Assembly (NCBI GenBank): GCA_910578245.1 | Contig: CAJTPC010000028.1 | Coordinates: forward strand, 1-5,642 | Length of the DNA: 5,642 bases | Reading direction: 5' to 3' | From: an uncultured Christensenella sp. | GTDB taxonomy: Bacteria; Bacillota; Clostridia; Christensenellales; UBA3700 | In this document: positions 1-5,479 of the stretch, piece by piece | Layout: each line of letters begins with the position of its first letter | How positions within the stretch are numbered: the first letter of the stretch is position 1 | Notes under the pieces: model-generated | Databases searched by the model: none | The model's input: only the letters and a program-made list of their open reading frames with translations | Told to the model about the DNA's origin: nothing | Program-made: the position numbers and the translations under genes

Positions 1-48
1 GAGAGGTATCAAGATTTGCTACGCGAGCAACGCGCAATGAAAAAGTAA
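1..48 (+). CDS. C-terminal end of an upstream protein (partial)
   Basis: Frame 1 reads ERYQDLLREQRAMKK followed by a TAA stop at 46-48. The charged, helix-prone composition is typical of a protein C-terminus, and a long structured non-coding region starts directly after the stop. Only 15 residues are visible, so no function can be given. Frame 3 stays open further but reads into the palindrome and is less protein-like. The case rests on composition and on the position of the following repeats and terminator. Confidence 0.4.
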   Translation, partial: ERYQDLLREQRAMKK

Positions 49-50
49 GC

Positions 51-177
51 CAACCGCATATATCGGCGCGCCTTCCGCTCTACTGCAGGTCTCGAGAAGT
101 CGACGTGTACGACAAGTACACTTGGCGACTTCATCTCGCCTTTGAGCGAGCGAAAATCACACCAATCTCTGCGGTTG
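51..177. repeat. 127-bp imperfect palindrome (hairpin element, copy 1)
   Basis: The outer arms CAACCGCA (51-58) and TGCGGTTG (170-177) are perfect inverted repeats. Further in, GAAGTCG (96-102) pairs with CGACTTC (126-132), and the apex is GTGTAC (105-110), loop GACAA, GTACAC (116-121). Between 51 and 80, 22 of 30 positions are Watson-Crick paired with 148-177. Five of the eight mismatches are C facing A, which become G.U pairs in RNA from the minus strand. The element starts three bases after the stop codon at 46-48. Its apex and a GAAAATC block (152-158) are shared with the palindrome at 4598-4757. No protein is encoded. It is best described as a MITE- or ERIC-like intergenic hairpin; mobility is an inference. 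Confidence 0.7.
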
Positions 178-198
178 CGACAAGCATAATAATCGAAT

Positions 199-295
199 GA
201 GATTTCTCGACTACGCTCGAAATGACTGACGTACACAAGGCGGAAGTAATCGCTTCCCAGCCGTCATTCTGGAGGCGTAGCGAGTCGAAGAATCT
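199..295. repeat. 97-bp imperfect palindrome of a second repeat family
   Basis: The left arm begins AGATTTCTCGACT (200-212) and ends AAATGAC (220-226). The right arm begins GTCATTCT (263-270) and ends AGTCGAAGAATCT (283-295). The arms pair with a few mismatches and a four-base bulge around 279-282. Inside, GGAAG (242-246) and CTTCC (253-257) form the apical stem. From memory, arms of the kind GTCATTCTG...CGAAGAATCT recur in intergenic regions of many unrelated bacteria, which fits a dispersed hairpin repeat. No ORF of note lies within it. Confidence 0.65.
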
Positions 296-304
296 AAACT
301 AATC

Positions 305-339
305 AAGACCATAAGTCCAATGGACGAGTGGTCTTTTTT
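305..339 (+). terminator. Rho-independent terminator
   Basis: The outer stem AAGACCA (305-311) pairs perfectly with TGGTCTT (329-335). An inner stem GTCC (315-318) pairs with GGAC (322-325) around an AAT loop. A run of six T (334-339) closes the structure, the last four lying beyond the stem. There is no matching T-run on the other strand, so it terminates + strand transcription. The only candidate gene upstream ends at 48, about 256 bp away, with two palindromic repeats in between. It may be that gene's original terminator. Confidence 0.75.
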
Positions 340-385
340 ATTTGAGCAAAACGGTGAGCAAATAAATTTTTGCCATTGAAATAAG

Positions 386-664
386 TTGCGTATTACGTTA
401 TCATATATATTGAATAAAGAGATCATTGCGTATTTTTCTGCGATGTTCCCTAAGACGGAGGTGTATACCGGTATTACACTTTTTGGACAAGGCGATACTT
501 GCAATACGCAATCTTACAAGATGATTGATTATGCATTTGGACATAAAGCGCTGAGCTTTGATAGCAGAAAATATTAAATATCAATATTTTATTCTGCCGA
601 AGAAGAGAGAAAGACAGTAGCAAGCGGCGATAAATTCGATATTGAATTGCAATCTTTGAAATAA
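386..664 (+). pseudogene. Possible decayed coding remnant with an in-frame stop
   Basis: One frame is open from a TGA at 377-379 to a TAA at 575-577, giving about 65 codons including YTGITLFGQGDTCN. The same frame then continues for 28 codons, including SAEEERKTVASGDKF, to a TAA at 662-664. The residue mix after the internal stop still looks like protein. There is no ATG with a ribosome binding site, only a TTG at 386 without a Shine-Dalgarno sequence. I recognise no family. It could be the broken 3' part of a gene or chance open sequence in AT-rich DNA. Confidence 0.3.
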
Positions 665-675
665 AACCGTATAAT
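647..675 (+). promoter_or_regulatory. Sigma-70-type promoter upstream of the MFS operon (distal)
   Basis: TTGCAA at 647-652 is followed after exactly 17 bp by a perfect TATAAT at 670-675. Transcription would start near 682 and give a leader of about 135 nt before the ATG at 817. The -35 box overlaps the last codons of the coding remnant. A further TATAAT occurs at 708-713 but has no good -35 box at the right spacing. Confidence 0.5.
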
Positions 676-719
676 ATAAAAAGTATTTAAGACAAAACGA
701 TTTTCGTTATAATATGTAA

Positions 720-746
720 AATTGTATGCGGCGCATTTAGACAATT
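720..746 (+). promoter_or_regulatory. Hairpin or operator in the leader of the MFS operon
   Basis: AATTGT (720-725) pairs with ACAATT (741-746), and the adjoining ATGC (726-729) pairs with GCAT (733-736) around a GGC loop, leaving TTAG as a bulge. This makes a 10-bp stem between the distal and proximal promoters. It is followed by a tandem ACAATGG repeat at 753-766. It could be a protein-binding inverted repeat or a leader RNA hairpin; no known riboswitch class is recognised. Confidence 0.3.
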
Positions 747-756
747 CGAAAAACAA

Positions 757-786
757 TGGACAATGGAATATTTTATATGTTATACT
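757..786 (+). promoter_or_regulatory. Sigma-70-type promoter upstream of the MFS operon (proximal)
   Basis: TGGACA (757-762, five of six matches to TTGACA) is spaced 18 bp from TATACT (781-786), which is preceded by TGT. The start would fall near 793, giving a leader of about 24 nt that just accommodates the ribosome binding site at 808-812. Transcription from here would make an ATG at 763 untranslatable, which supports the start at 817. Confidence 0.4.
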
Positions 787-807
787 CATATAAATAAACG
801 CAATAAT

Positions 808-812
808 AGGGG
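808..812 (+). promoter_or_regulatory. Ribosome binding site that sets the MFS start
   Basis: AGGGG lies 4 nt before the ATG at 817. The in-frame ATG at 763 has no comparable site (the bases before it are ACAATGGACA), and starting there would add 18 residues before the charged N-terminus. The start at 817 is preferred. Confidence 0.6.
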
Positions 813-816
813 TATT

Positions 817-2355
817 ATGAAGAGAGAAAAAACTATTTCGCAAAAGAGCGATACTTTGAGGCTTGACTACAAGAGAACTATTCTTGTGGGCTTTGCTTTT
901 TTTGGCATAATGTGCTTTTGGGAAGTATACGATTACATAATGCCACTTATTCTAAATACGCGTTTTGGTCTTAATTCTTGGCAATACGGCTTGATTATGG
1001 GACTTGACAACCTCTTGGCGATATTTTTGTTGCCACTGTTCGGGACGCTATCGGATAAGTCTGTCAATGCCAAAATGGGTAGACGTACCAAATTTATATT
1101 TTGGGGATCCATTGCCGCTTCTATTGCTGTAATAGTGCTTGCAGTCTTTGAAGTTATTCAATTCAACAAACTTATTTCCGCAGGATATAGCGATACGGCA
1201 AGTCTTATCGGATACAATCCCGATCTTGCAAGCGCAATAACGAGCGCGGGCTTAGATTTGAATACCGCTTATGCCGAACTTATGGCGAGCAATAACGCAG
1301 ATATTATCTCTGCGTTGAAACAAGCGCAAATAGCTATGGGCGCGCAGATTGCTAAGGATAACGTATGGATTATAGTTATGTTTATCATAGCTCTTTTGTT
1401 GCTCTTGGTGTCTATGTCGTCCTACCGTTCTCCGGCAGTGTCGCTTATGCCCGACGTTACGCCAAAGCCGTTGCGTTCGCAAGCAAACGCGCTTATCACA
1501 TTCATGGGCGGAGCAGGCGGACTTGTGGCAATCGTTCTTTATAAGATTTTTGCCAATAAAGAAACTCAAAATTATCTATGGCTGTTCATAGCGGTTGCGG
1601 TCGTGCTTTTGTTAATACTTCTCGTATATATGCTTACAGTCAAAGAAAAGAAGTTTGTCGAACTAAGAGAAGCCGAAGAAGAGAAGTATCAAGTCGTCGA
1701 TGAAGAAGAGTCGGAAGGTACTGATAAATTGCCAAAGACAAAACTTGTGTCGCTCTTTTTGATACTTTTTACGGTATTTTTGTGGTTCATGGGTTACAAC
1801 GCGGTAAAATCGCACCTATCGACATACGCAACGCAAACCTTACTCTTCGAGCAAGGCTTTGTAGGTACGATATCTATACTAAACGGAGCGGGCGGAGCGA
1901 TAGCGCTTTTGCCGGTAGCTTTGCTAGCTAATAAGTTGGGCAGAAAAAAGACTATAATAATAGGCGTAATAGTTGCGGCGCTTGCATTTATTCCTTGCTT
2001 CTTTATGAAATCTACAACGCCCGGTGTTAAGGCATTATTCCCGATTTGCTTTTTGCTCGCAGGCTTTGGCATGGTATGCGTCAACGTCAATACCTTGCCT
2101 ATGGTCACAGAACTGTCAAGGGGTAGCACAGTCGGTAAATATACCGGATATTATTATGCGTTTTCGATGTCGGCGCAAGCTGTCACTCCGGCTTTTGCAG
2201 GTATATTTATGGATAAGATAAATCAAAGCACGGTGTTTATATACGCGTCTATATTCATTGCTTTAGCATTGGTGACAACTATATTTATTAAACACGGCGA
2301 CAACAAACCGCCTAAAAAGAAAAAGATGTTGGAGTACTTCTCTGACGAAGATTGA
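817..2355 (+). CDS. MFS transporter, SLC45/GPH-like sugar carrier
   Basis: This 512-residue integral membrane protein of the major facilitator superfamily probably carries a sugar or related solute with a cation. About 12 membrane segments can be read: TM1-3 at about 20-46, 55-79 and 92-114, TM4-6 at about 183-203, 223-245 and 253-275, and TM7-12 from about 309 to 491. The loop after TM2 carries GTLSDKS and MGRRTKF (87-93). The segment RSPAVSLMPDVTPKPLRSQAN (204-224) is the pattern I know from SLC45-like and GPH carriers, and KLGRKK (373-378) is the matching loop in the second half. An acidic cytoplasmic loop (about 276-308) joins the two halves. Unusually, about 68 residues (115-182) separate TM3 and TM4. 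The tail is lysine-rich, then acidic. The substrate cannot be read from the sequence. The next gene follows after 27 bp and is probably co-transcribed. Confidence 0.93.
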   Translation: MKREKTISQKSDTLRLDYKRTILVGFAFFGIMCFWEVYDYIMPLILNTRFGLNSWQYGLIMGLDNLLAIFLLPLFGTLSDKSVNAKMGRRTKFIFWGSIAASIAVIVLAVFEVIQFNKLISAGYSDTASLIGYNPDLASAITSAGLDLNTAYAELMASNNADIISALKQAQIAMGAQIAKDNVWIIVMFIIALLLLLVSMSSYRSPAVSLMPDVTPKPLRSQANALITFMGGAGGLVAIVLYKIFANKETQNYLWLFIAVAVVLLLILLVYMLTVKEKKFVELREAEEEKYQVVDEEESEGTDKLPKTKLVSLFLILFTVFLWFMGYNAVKSHLSTYATQTLLFEQGFVGTISILNGAGGAIALLPVALLANKLGRKKTIIIGVIVAALAFIPCFFMKSTTPGVKALFPICFLLAGFGMVCVNVNTLPMVTELSRGSTVGKYTGYYYAFSMSAQAVTPAFAGIFMDKINQSTVFIYASIFIALALVTTIFIKHGDNKPPKKKKMLEYFSDED

Positions 2356-2382
2356 TTACTGAAGATAGATTAAGGAGTCGAT

Positions 2383-3696
2383 ATGGCAACTAAGAAGCCC
2401 GTTAATTCTAAAAATCAATATAGTAAGAGCGCGCCGAGTAATAATCGCAGACCGCCGAAGAGAAGGAGGCCTAATAAAGGCGTTATTGCGCTCTTGACGG
2501 TAATAATCGTCATTATATTAATTGTTGCAATTATACTTATCAGTATTAAAGGTCTGTGGGATAATATCATAGAAATTTTCCAAAACTTATTCAAAGAAGT
2601 TTTGCCTCCGTCAGAGCTACCAAGCGGAACTACTTCGAGTGGAAGTACATCAAGCGGAAACGCGCCTAACAAACCGCTGCCAAGCGGTGTAGCGGAACTT
2701 CACGGAGATATACTTGAAATGCGCGTGCTTGACATAGGTCAAGGCGACTGCATACTTTTTATTTTCCCTGACGGTCAAGTAATGGTTATGGACATAGGAA
2801 GCGAGTTGGGAACTACTTCGCCATGGAACGTAGTCAACGGCGCTTTGCAGGAGCTGGAGATTACGACGATTGATTATCTATTCCTTTCACATACGGACTA
2901 CGACCATATAAGAGAAACTAAAAAACTTGTGGATAATTACGAAATTAAGAATTTCTATTTGCCGGTCGCTGATATAGAAACTAGCGCAACTTGGAGAAAT
3001 TCCTATAATTCGGCGCTTACCGAAACGTACGTAGAGAACGGCGAAACTAAACAAGCTGCGATTAATTACAACGTAGGCGCGTATGAAATCAGCGGCGAAA
3101 ATTGGATAATGAAGTGCTATTCATTTGACGAGGAAGATTATCCGACGATAAATAAGAATTCTTCCGCTACGAATAAAAATGCGGTGTCGCCAATTTGTCT
3201 GCTTGAGTATGCGGGCAGAACTATAGTTTTGACCGGCGATTCCAACGAAAAGAACGAACCTTATCTTGTCAACAAAGGATATTTCGACGACGTGGACGCA
3301 GACATACTTAAGGTAGCTCATCACGGATCAAAGACGTCAACCTGTATGGACTTCCTCAACAAAATCGACTGCGAATACGCTATCATTTCTTGCGGAGCAG
3401 ATAATGATTACGGACATCCCACGCCGGAGGCTTTGGAGAGATTGAATACGTATATTGACTTGGTTCCCGATGACGATTACGTGGGCTACGCGCAAGTATA
3501 CCGCACCGACGAGGACGGAACTGTGCGAGTACAGATAGACGAGGACGGCGTAATCAATCTTATTGCAGACGAAAACCAAAGCAAAAATACCACAACGGGT
3601 ACGCCGATAGGCGAAACGGGAAGCGGAGAGATCGTATCTGGACAAGTGATACTTGTATGTATTAAACAAAATTACGAGTGGCTCTTCGTAGCTTAA
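2383..3696 (+). CDS. Membrane-anchored ComEC-like metallo-beta-lactamase-fold protein
   Basis: A protein of 437 residues with a basic cytoplasmic N-terminus (RRPPKRRRPNK, 22-32), one membrane segment (about 34-55) and a Pro/Ser/Gly/Thr linker (about 75-102). The catalytic domain (about 107-395) should therefore sit outside the cell. The domain matches the metallo-beta-lactamase part of ComEC/Rec2: VLDIGQGDC (115-123), the metal site HTDYDH (170-175), LTGDS (283-287), VAHHGS (311-316) and YGHPTPEAL (343-351). All expected metal ligands are present, so it is probably an active phosphodiesterase or nuclease, though no ComEC channel domain is fused. AAGGAG (2372-2377) lies 5 nt before the ATG. 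It forms a likely operon with the transporter upstream. The last 30 residues, after a second Gly/Ser-rich stretch, end in the odd tail KQNYEWLFVA. The fold is clear; the substrate is not, and free-standing members of this family are often only annotated as MBL-fold hydrolases. Confidence 0.92.
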   Translation: MATKKPVNSKNQYSKSAPSNNRRPPKRRRPNKGVIALLTVIIVIILIVAIILISIKGLWDNIIEIFQNLFKEVLPPSELPSGTTSSGSTSSGNAPNKPLPSGVAELHGDILEMRVLDIGQGDCILFIFPDGQVMVMDIGSELGTTSPWNVVNGALQELEITTIDYLFLSHTDYDHIRETKKLVDNYEIKNFYLPVADIETSATWRNSYNSALTETYVENGETKQAAINYNVGAYEISGENWIMKCYSFDEEDYPTINKNSSATNKNAVSPICLLEYAGRTIVLTGDSNEKNEPYLVNKGYFDDVDADILKVAHHGSKTSTCMDFLNKIDCEYAIISCGADNDYGHPTPEALERLNTYIDLVPDDDYVGYAQVYRTDEDGTVRVQIDEDGVINLIADENQSKNTTTGTPIGETGSGEIVSGQVILVCIKQNYEWLFVA

Positions 3697-3781
3697 ACAA
3701 TAACGAAAAACATATTCTAATAGAAGGTTATAGTAAGATTAAAGTACACAATAAAAGGGATAAATAAAAAGAGGACGTATT

Positions 3782-4606
3782 ATGAAATTTGATATAGAAC
3801 TTGTGGGAAAAGTTGGGTCTATGGCGCTAGTCAATAAGAAGTGGGGAGATATAGACTACAACGCTATTGCGAGAATAAGTAGGGAACTCAAAGCAGGATA
3901 TATTTGGGTATCCAGCGGAGCTACGGAGATAGGCAGAATCGACTATATGAGACGCAACGGACGTGAGATTGACGGAGATTATAGCGAAGTCAAAGTTGAT
4001 TACTCCGCTCAAGGACAGACTATTCTTATGAACAACTACCGTCAATATATCGACCCTAAGTATTCCGTAAGACAGATACTCGTCGAGCATAGACACTTCA
4101 ACGACCCTGCAAAAAAAGAGAATCTCAAAAAACTGCTTTTGAGATGCCCGGCGCAAGGCGCTATACCGATTATAAATTACAACGACCCGCTTTCTTCCGA
4201 AGAGATTGACAAAGTGGAGTTGCAAGAGCTTGCCAAGAGCAGAAAAGACATCGTACATTGTATGGATAATGACGAAACGGCGTCGCAAATCGCTTGCCTT
4301 GTAAAGTGCAAAACTCTGCTGATTTATACGTCTACGCTTGGCATTTACGCAGACCCAAGCGATGAAAATACCTTGATAAGAAATATCACAGGTAAGGATA
4401 GCTATGAAGTCATAGACGCGGTATGCGACGCGCAGAGTAAGTGCAAAGGCTCGTCTAGAGTGGGCGCTAACGGAGCGGTGGCAAAACTTGAGTATATCAA
4501 AGAACCTCTCAAAAATGGCAGTGAAATTTATATAGCAAATCCGCGTTATTCAATATCAGAAGTGCTTAGCGGACAAGCTCCATGTACGAAGATATTTGTT
4601 CGCTGA
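3782..4606 (+). CDS. Amino acid kinase, glutamate 5-kinase (ProB)-like, without PUA domain
   Basis: A cytoplasmic kinase of 274 residues of the amino acid kinase family. It shows the family landmarks in order: KVGS (10-13), VSSGATEIGR (43-52), QGQTILMNNY (77-86), IPIINYNDPLSSEE (128-141), DNDETAS (162-168), YTSTLGIYADP (182-192) and GANGAVAK (228-235), which stands where ProB has GTGGMxTK. This order fits glutamate 5-kinase, which makes glutamyl-5-phosphate for proline synthesis. Differences are Tyr in place of Glu in the usual NEND, STLG in place of TDVDG, and Ala-Val in place of Gly-Met in the last motif. The C-terminal PUA domain of longer ProB proteins is absent, and no proA follows. GAGGA (3771-3775) sits 6 nt before the ATG. 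The 85-bp gap upstream shows no convincing promoter. Another amino acid kinase substrate remains possible, so I give no gene symbol. The stop codon lies inside a long palindrome. Confidence 0.85.
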   Translation: MKFDIELVGKVGSMALVNKKWGDIDYNAIARISRELKAGYIWVSSGATEIGRIDYMRRNGREIDGDYSEVKVDYSAQGQTILMNNYRQYIDPKYSVRQILVEHRHFNDPAKKENLKKLLLRCPAQGAIPIINYNDPLSSEEIDKVELQELAKSRKDIVHCMDNDETASQIACLVKCKTLLIYTSTLGIYADPSDENTLIRNITGKDSYEVIDAVCDAQSKCKGSSRVGANGAVAKLEYIKEPLKNGSEIYIANPRYSISEVLSGQAPCTKIFVR

Positions 4607-4757
4607 GAAGTGAGGTGTCGTAATTTTACACGGCAATAATTCCTCTCATATTTCGTCAAACTCTCTTGTCGTACAATAAGTACGACTGCGTTCGTTTTCC
4701 TTGTCTGAAATAAATTCTTGCTCGTGAAAATCTTACGCCACTCCCTTCTCACCGAAC
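4598..4757. repeat. 160-bp imperfect palindrome (hairpin element, copy 2)
   Basis: The outer arms GTTCGCTGAGAAG (4598-4610) and CTTCTCACCGAAC (4745-4757) pair at 12 of 13 positions. Successive paired blocks follow: CGTAA/TTACG, TTTT/AAAA, CACG/CGTG, GCAA/TTGC and AATT/AATT. A perfect apical hairpin GTCGTAC (4668-4674), loop AATAA, GTACGAC (4680-4686) lies exactly at the centre. The apex GTACAATAAGTAC and the block GAAAATC (4726-4732) match the palindrome at 51-177. The left arm covers the last codons and stop of the kinase gene. There is no T-run, so it is not a classical terminator, though it could stabilise the 3' end of the mRNA. Confidence 0.75.
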
Positions 4758-4776
4758 TATTCGCTGATAAGGGAGG
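4741..4776. repeat. Secondary hairpin and flanking copy of the palindrome end
   Basis: TTCGCTGATAAGGGAGG (4760-4776) repeats TTCGCTGAGAAGTGAGG at 4599-4615 in direct orientation with 15 of 17 matches. It is also inverted to the palindrome's right end: 4741-4756 pairs with 4760-4775 at 14 of 16 positions around a CTA loop. The direct pair could be a target-site duplication or a remnant of a second element end. The block GGGAGG (4771-4776) resembles a ribosome binding site but lies 28 nt before the glycosylase ATG. Confidence 0.55.
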
Positions 4777-4804
4777 CTAGTCAAATATTCCTACAGTAAA
4801 TAAT

Positions 4805-5269
4805 ATGATTTATTCTTTCGACCCAATTTACAACAAAGACAGCCGAGTGTTGATTCTCGGCTCTATGGCATCGGTAAAATCCCTAGAAAAGGGATTTTAT
4901 TATATGCATCCGCGCAACAGATTTTGGAGTACGATAGCCAAAGTCGTAGACTCGCCAGTTCCCGAAGACATCGTGGGCAAGAAAAAGTGGCTCTTGGACA
5001 ATCATATTGCGCTTATGGATATAATATATTCTTGCAATCGCAAAGGCTCGCTTGATAGCGATATTACTGACGTAACTCCCAACGATATGGAGCAAGTACT
5101 TAATACCGCAAATATTAAGGCTATATTTTGCAACGGTCGTAAGTCGTATGATACGGCAGTCAAGACCTATCCCAATTTGACTTTTAATTATCTCCCGTCT
5201 ACGTCGCCTGCCAATGCAGGGAAGTGGAGCGAGGAAGAGTGGCTAAGAATAAGAGAGTATTTGCTATAA
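4805..5269 (+). CDS. DNA glycosylase, hypoxanthine/deoxyinosine type (UDG family 6)
   Basis: This 154-residue cytoplasmic repair enzyme is predicted to cut the base-sugar bond at deaminated bases, chiefly hypoxanthine from adenine. Visible motifs are VLILGSMAS (15-23), the first active-site loop of the UDG superfamily; YYMHPRNRFW (32-41), typical of this family and containing an Asn (38) thought to be important for catalysis; FCNG (108-111); and LPSTSPAN (130-137), the second DNA-contacting loop. Length and motif order fit full-length members. The N-terminus FDPIYNKDSRVLILGS aligns with my memory of family members, so ATG 4805 is the likely start. No Shine-Dalgarno sequence lies within 15 nt of it. 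The 198 bp upstream are mostly the 160-bp palindrome. No promoter is evident, so it may depend on read-through from the kinase gene. Confidence 0.9.
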   Translation: MIYSFDPIYNKDSRVLILGSMASVKSLEKGFYYMHPRNRFWSTIAKVVDSPVPEDIVGKKKWLLDNHIALMDIIYSCNRKGSLDSDITDVTPNDMEQVLNTANIKAIFCNGRKSYDTAVKTYPNLTFNYLPSTSPANAGKWSEEEWLRIREYLL

Positions 5270-5332
5270 TTAAATTGCATCCGCTTAGATAATTAATTTC
5301 TAATATTTTCAAAAATTTTGCATTTTTTTATA

Positions 5333-5346
5333 AAAAGTATACTTTT
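5333..5346. promoter_or_regulatory. Operator-like 14-bp palindrome, site 1
   Basis: AAAAGTATACTTTT is a perfect palindrome and is identical to 5428-5441. It lies upstream of a TATAAT at 5387-5392. The perfect symmetry and the exact repetition in one intergenic region suggest a binding site for a dimeric regulator of the downstream lipoprotein gene. I cannot assign it to a regulator family. Confidence 0.5.
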
Positions 5347-5359
5347 CTTAAAACAATGC

Positions 5360-5392
5360 GAAAGTATATGTTTTTCTATTAAACAGTATAAT
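5360..5392 (+). promoter_or_regulatory. Possible lipoprotein promoter with a degenerate operator at -35
   Basis: TATAAT (5387-5392) is a consensus -10 box. The expected -35 position (about 5364-5369, GTATAT) is poor and lies inside GAAAGTATATGTTTTT (5360-5375), a degenerate copy of the AAAAGTATACTTTT palindrome. A weak -35 box overlapped by an operator half-site is what one would expect at a promoter controlled by a repressor or activator. The transcript leader would be about 80 nt. Confidence 0.35.
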
Positions 5393-5427
5393 CGGCGTAT
5401 ATTCTTATGTCAATTTATCTATTCAGT

Positions 5428-5441
5428 AAAAGTATACTTTT
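5428..5441. promoter_or_regulatory. Operator-like 14-bp palindrome, site 2
   Basis: This is a second perfect copy of AAAAGTATACTTTT, centred 95 bp from site 1, close to nine turns of B-DNA. It lies between the candidate -10 box and the lipoprotein start at 5480. Identical sites on the same face of the helix on both sides of a promoter fit repression by looping. Confidence 0.5.
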
Positions 5442-5479
5442 TTTAGAATAATTAGCAATGTATTTCATGGAGCGAAATT

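Noticed and set aside
9..504. Minus-strand open frames across the first 500 bases
   Set aside because: They run through palindromic repeats and the terminator, have no start signals and give compositionally odd proteins; the openness follows from the repeat structure.
763..816. An upstream ATG at 763 that would extend the transporter by 18 residues
   Set aside because: It has no ribosome binding site, lies between the -35 and -10 boxes of the proximal promoter, and the ATG at 817 has AGGGG just before it.
665..816. A riboswitch in the transporter leader
   Set aside because: Only one short hairpin is seen; no conserved core of a riboswitch class that I know is present.
1252..2221. Other-frame open frames inside the transporter gene (both strands)
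   Set aside because: They are shadows of a clear 512-codon gene with conserved membrane segments and motifs.
3697..3781. A promoter for the kinase gene (TATAGT at 3729-3734)
   Set aside because: No acceptable -35 box lies 16-18 bp upstream, so the evidence is too weak to list.
4546..4752. A 68-residue minus-strand frame across the kinase 3' end and palindrome
   Set aside because: It straddles a real gene and a non-coding hairpin, and has no ribosome binding site or recognisable domain.
4598..4757. The palindrome as a rho-independent terminator of the kinase gene
   Set aside because: There is no T-run after either arm, and the stem is far longer and more interrupted than a terminator.
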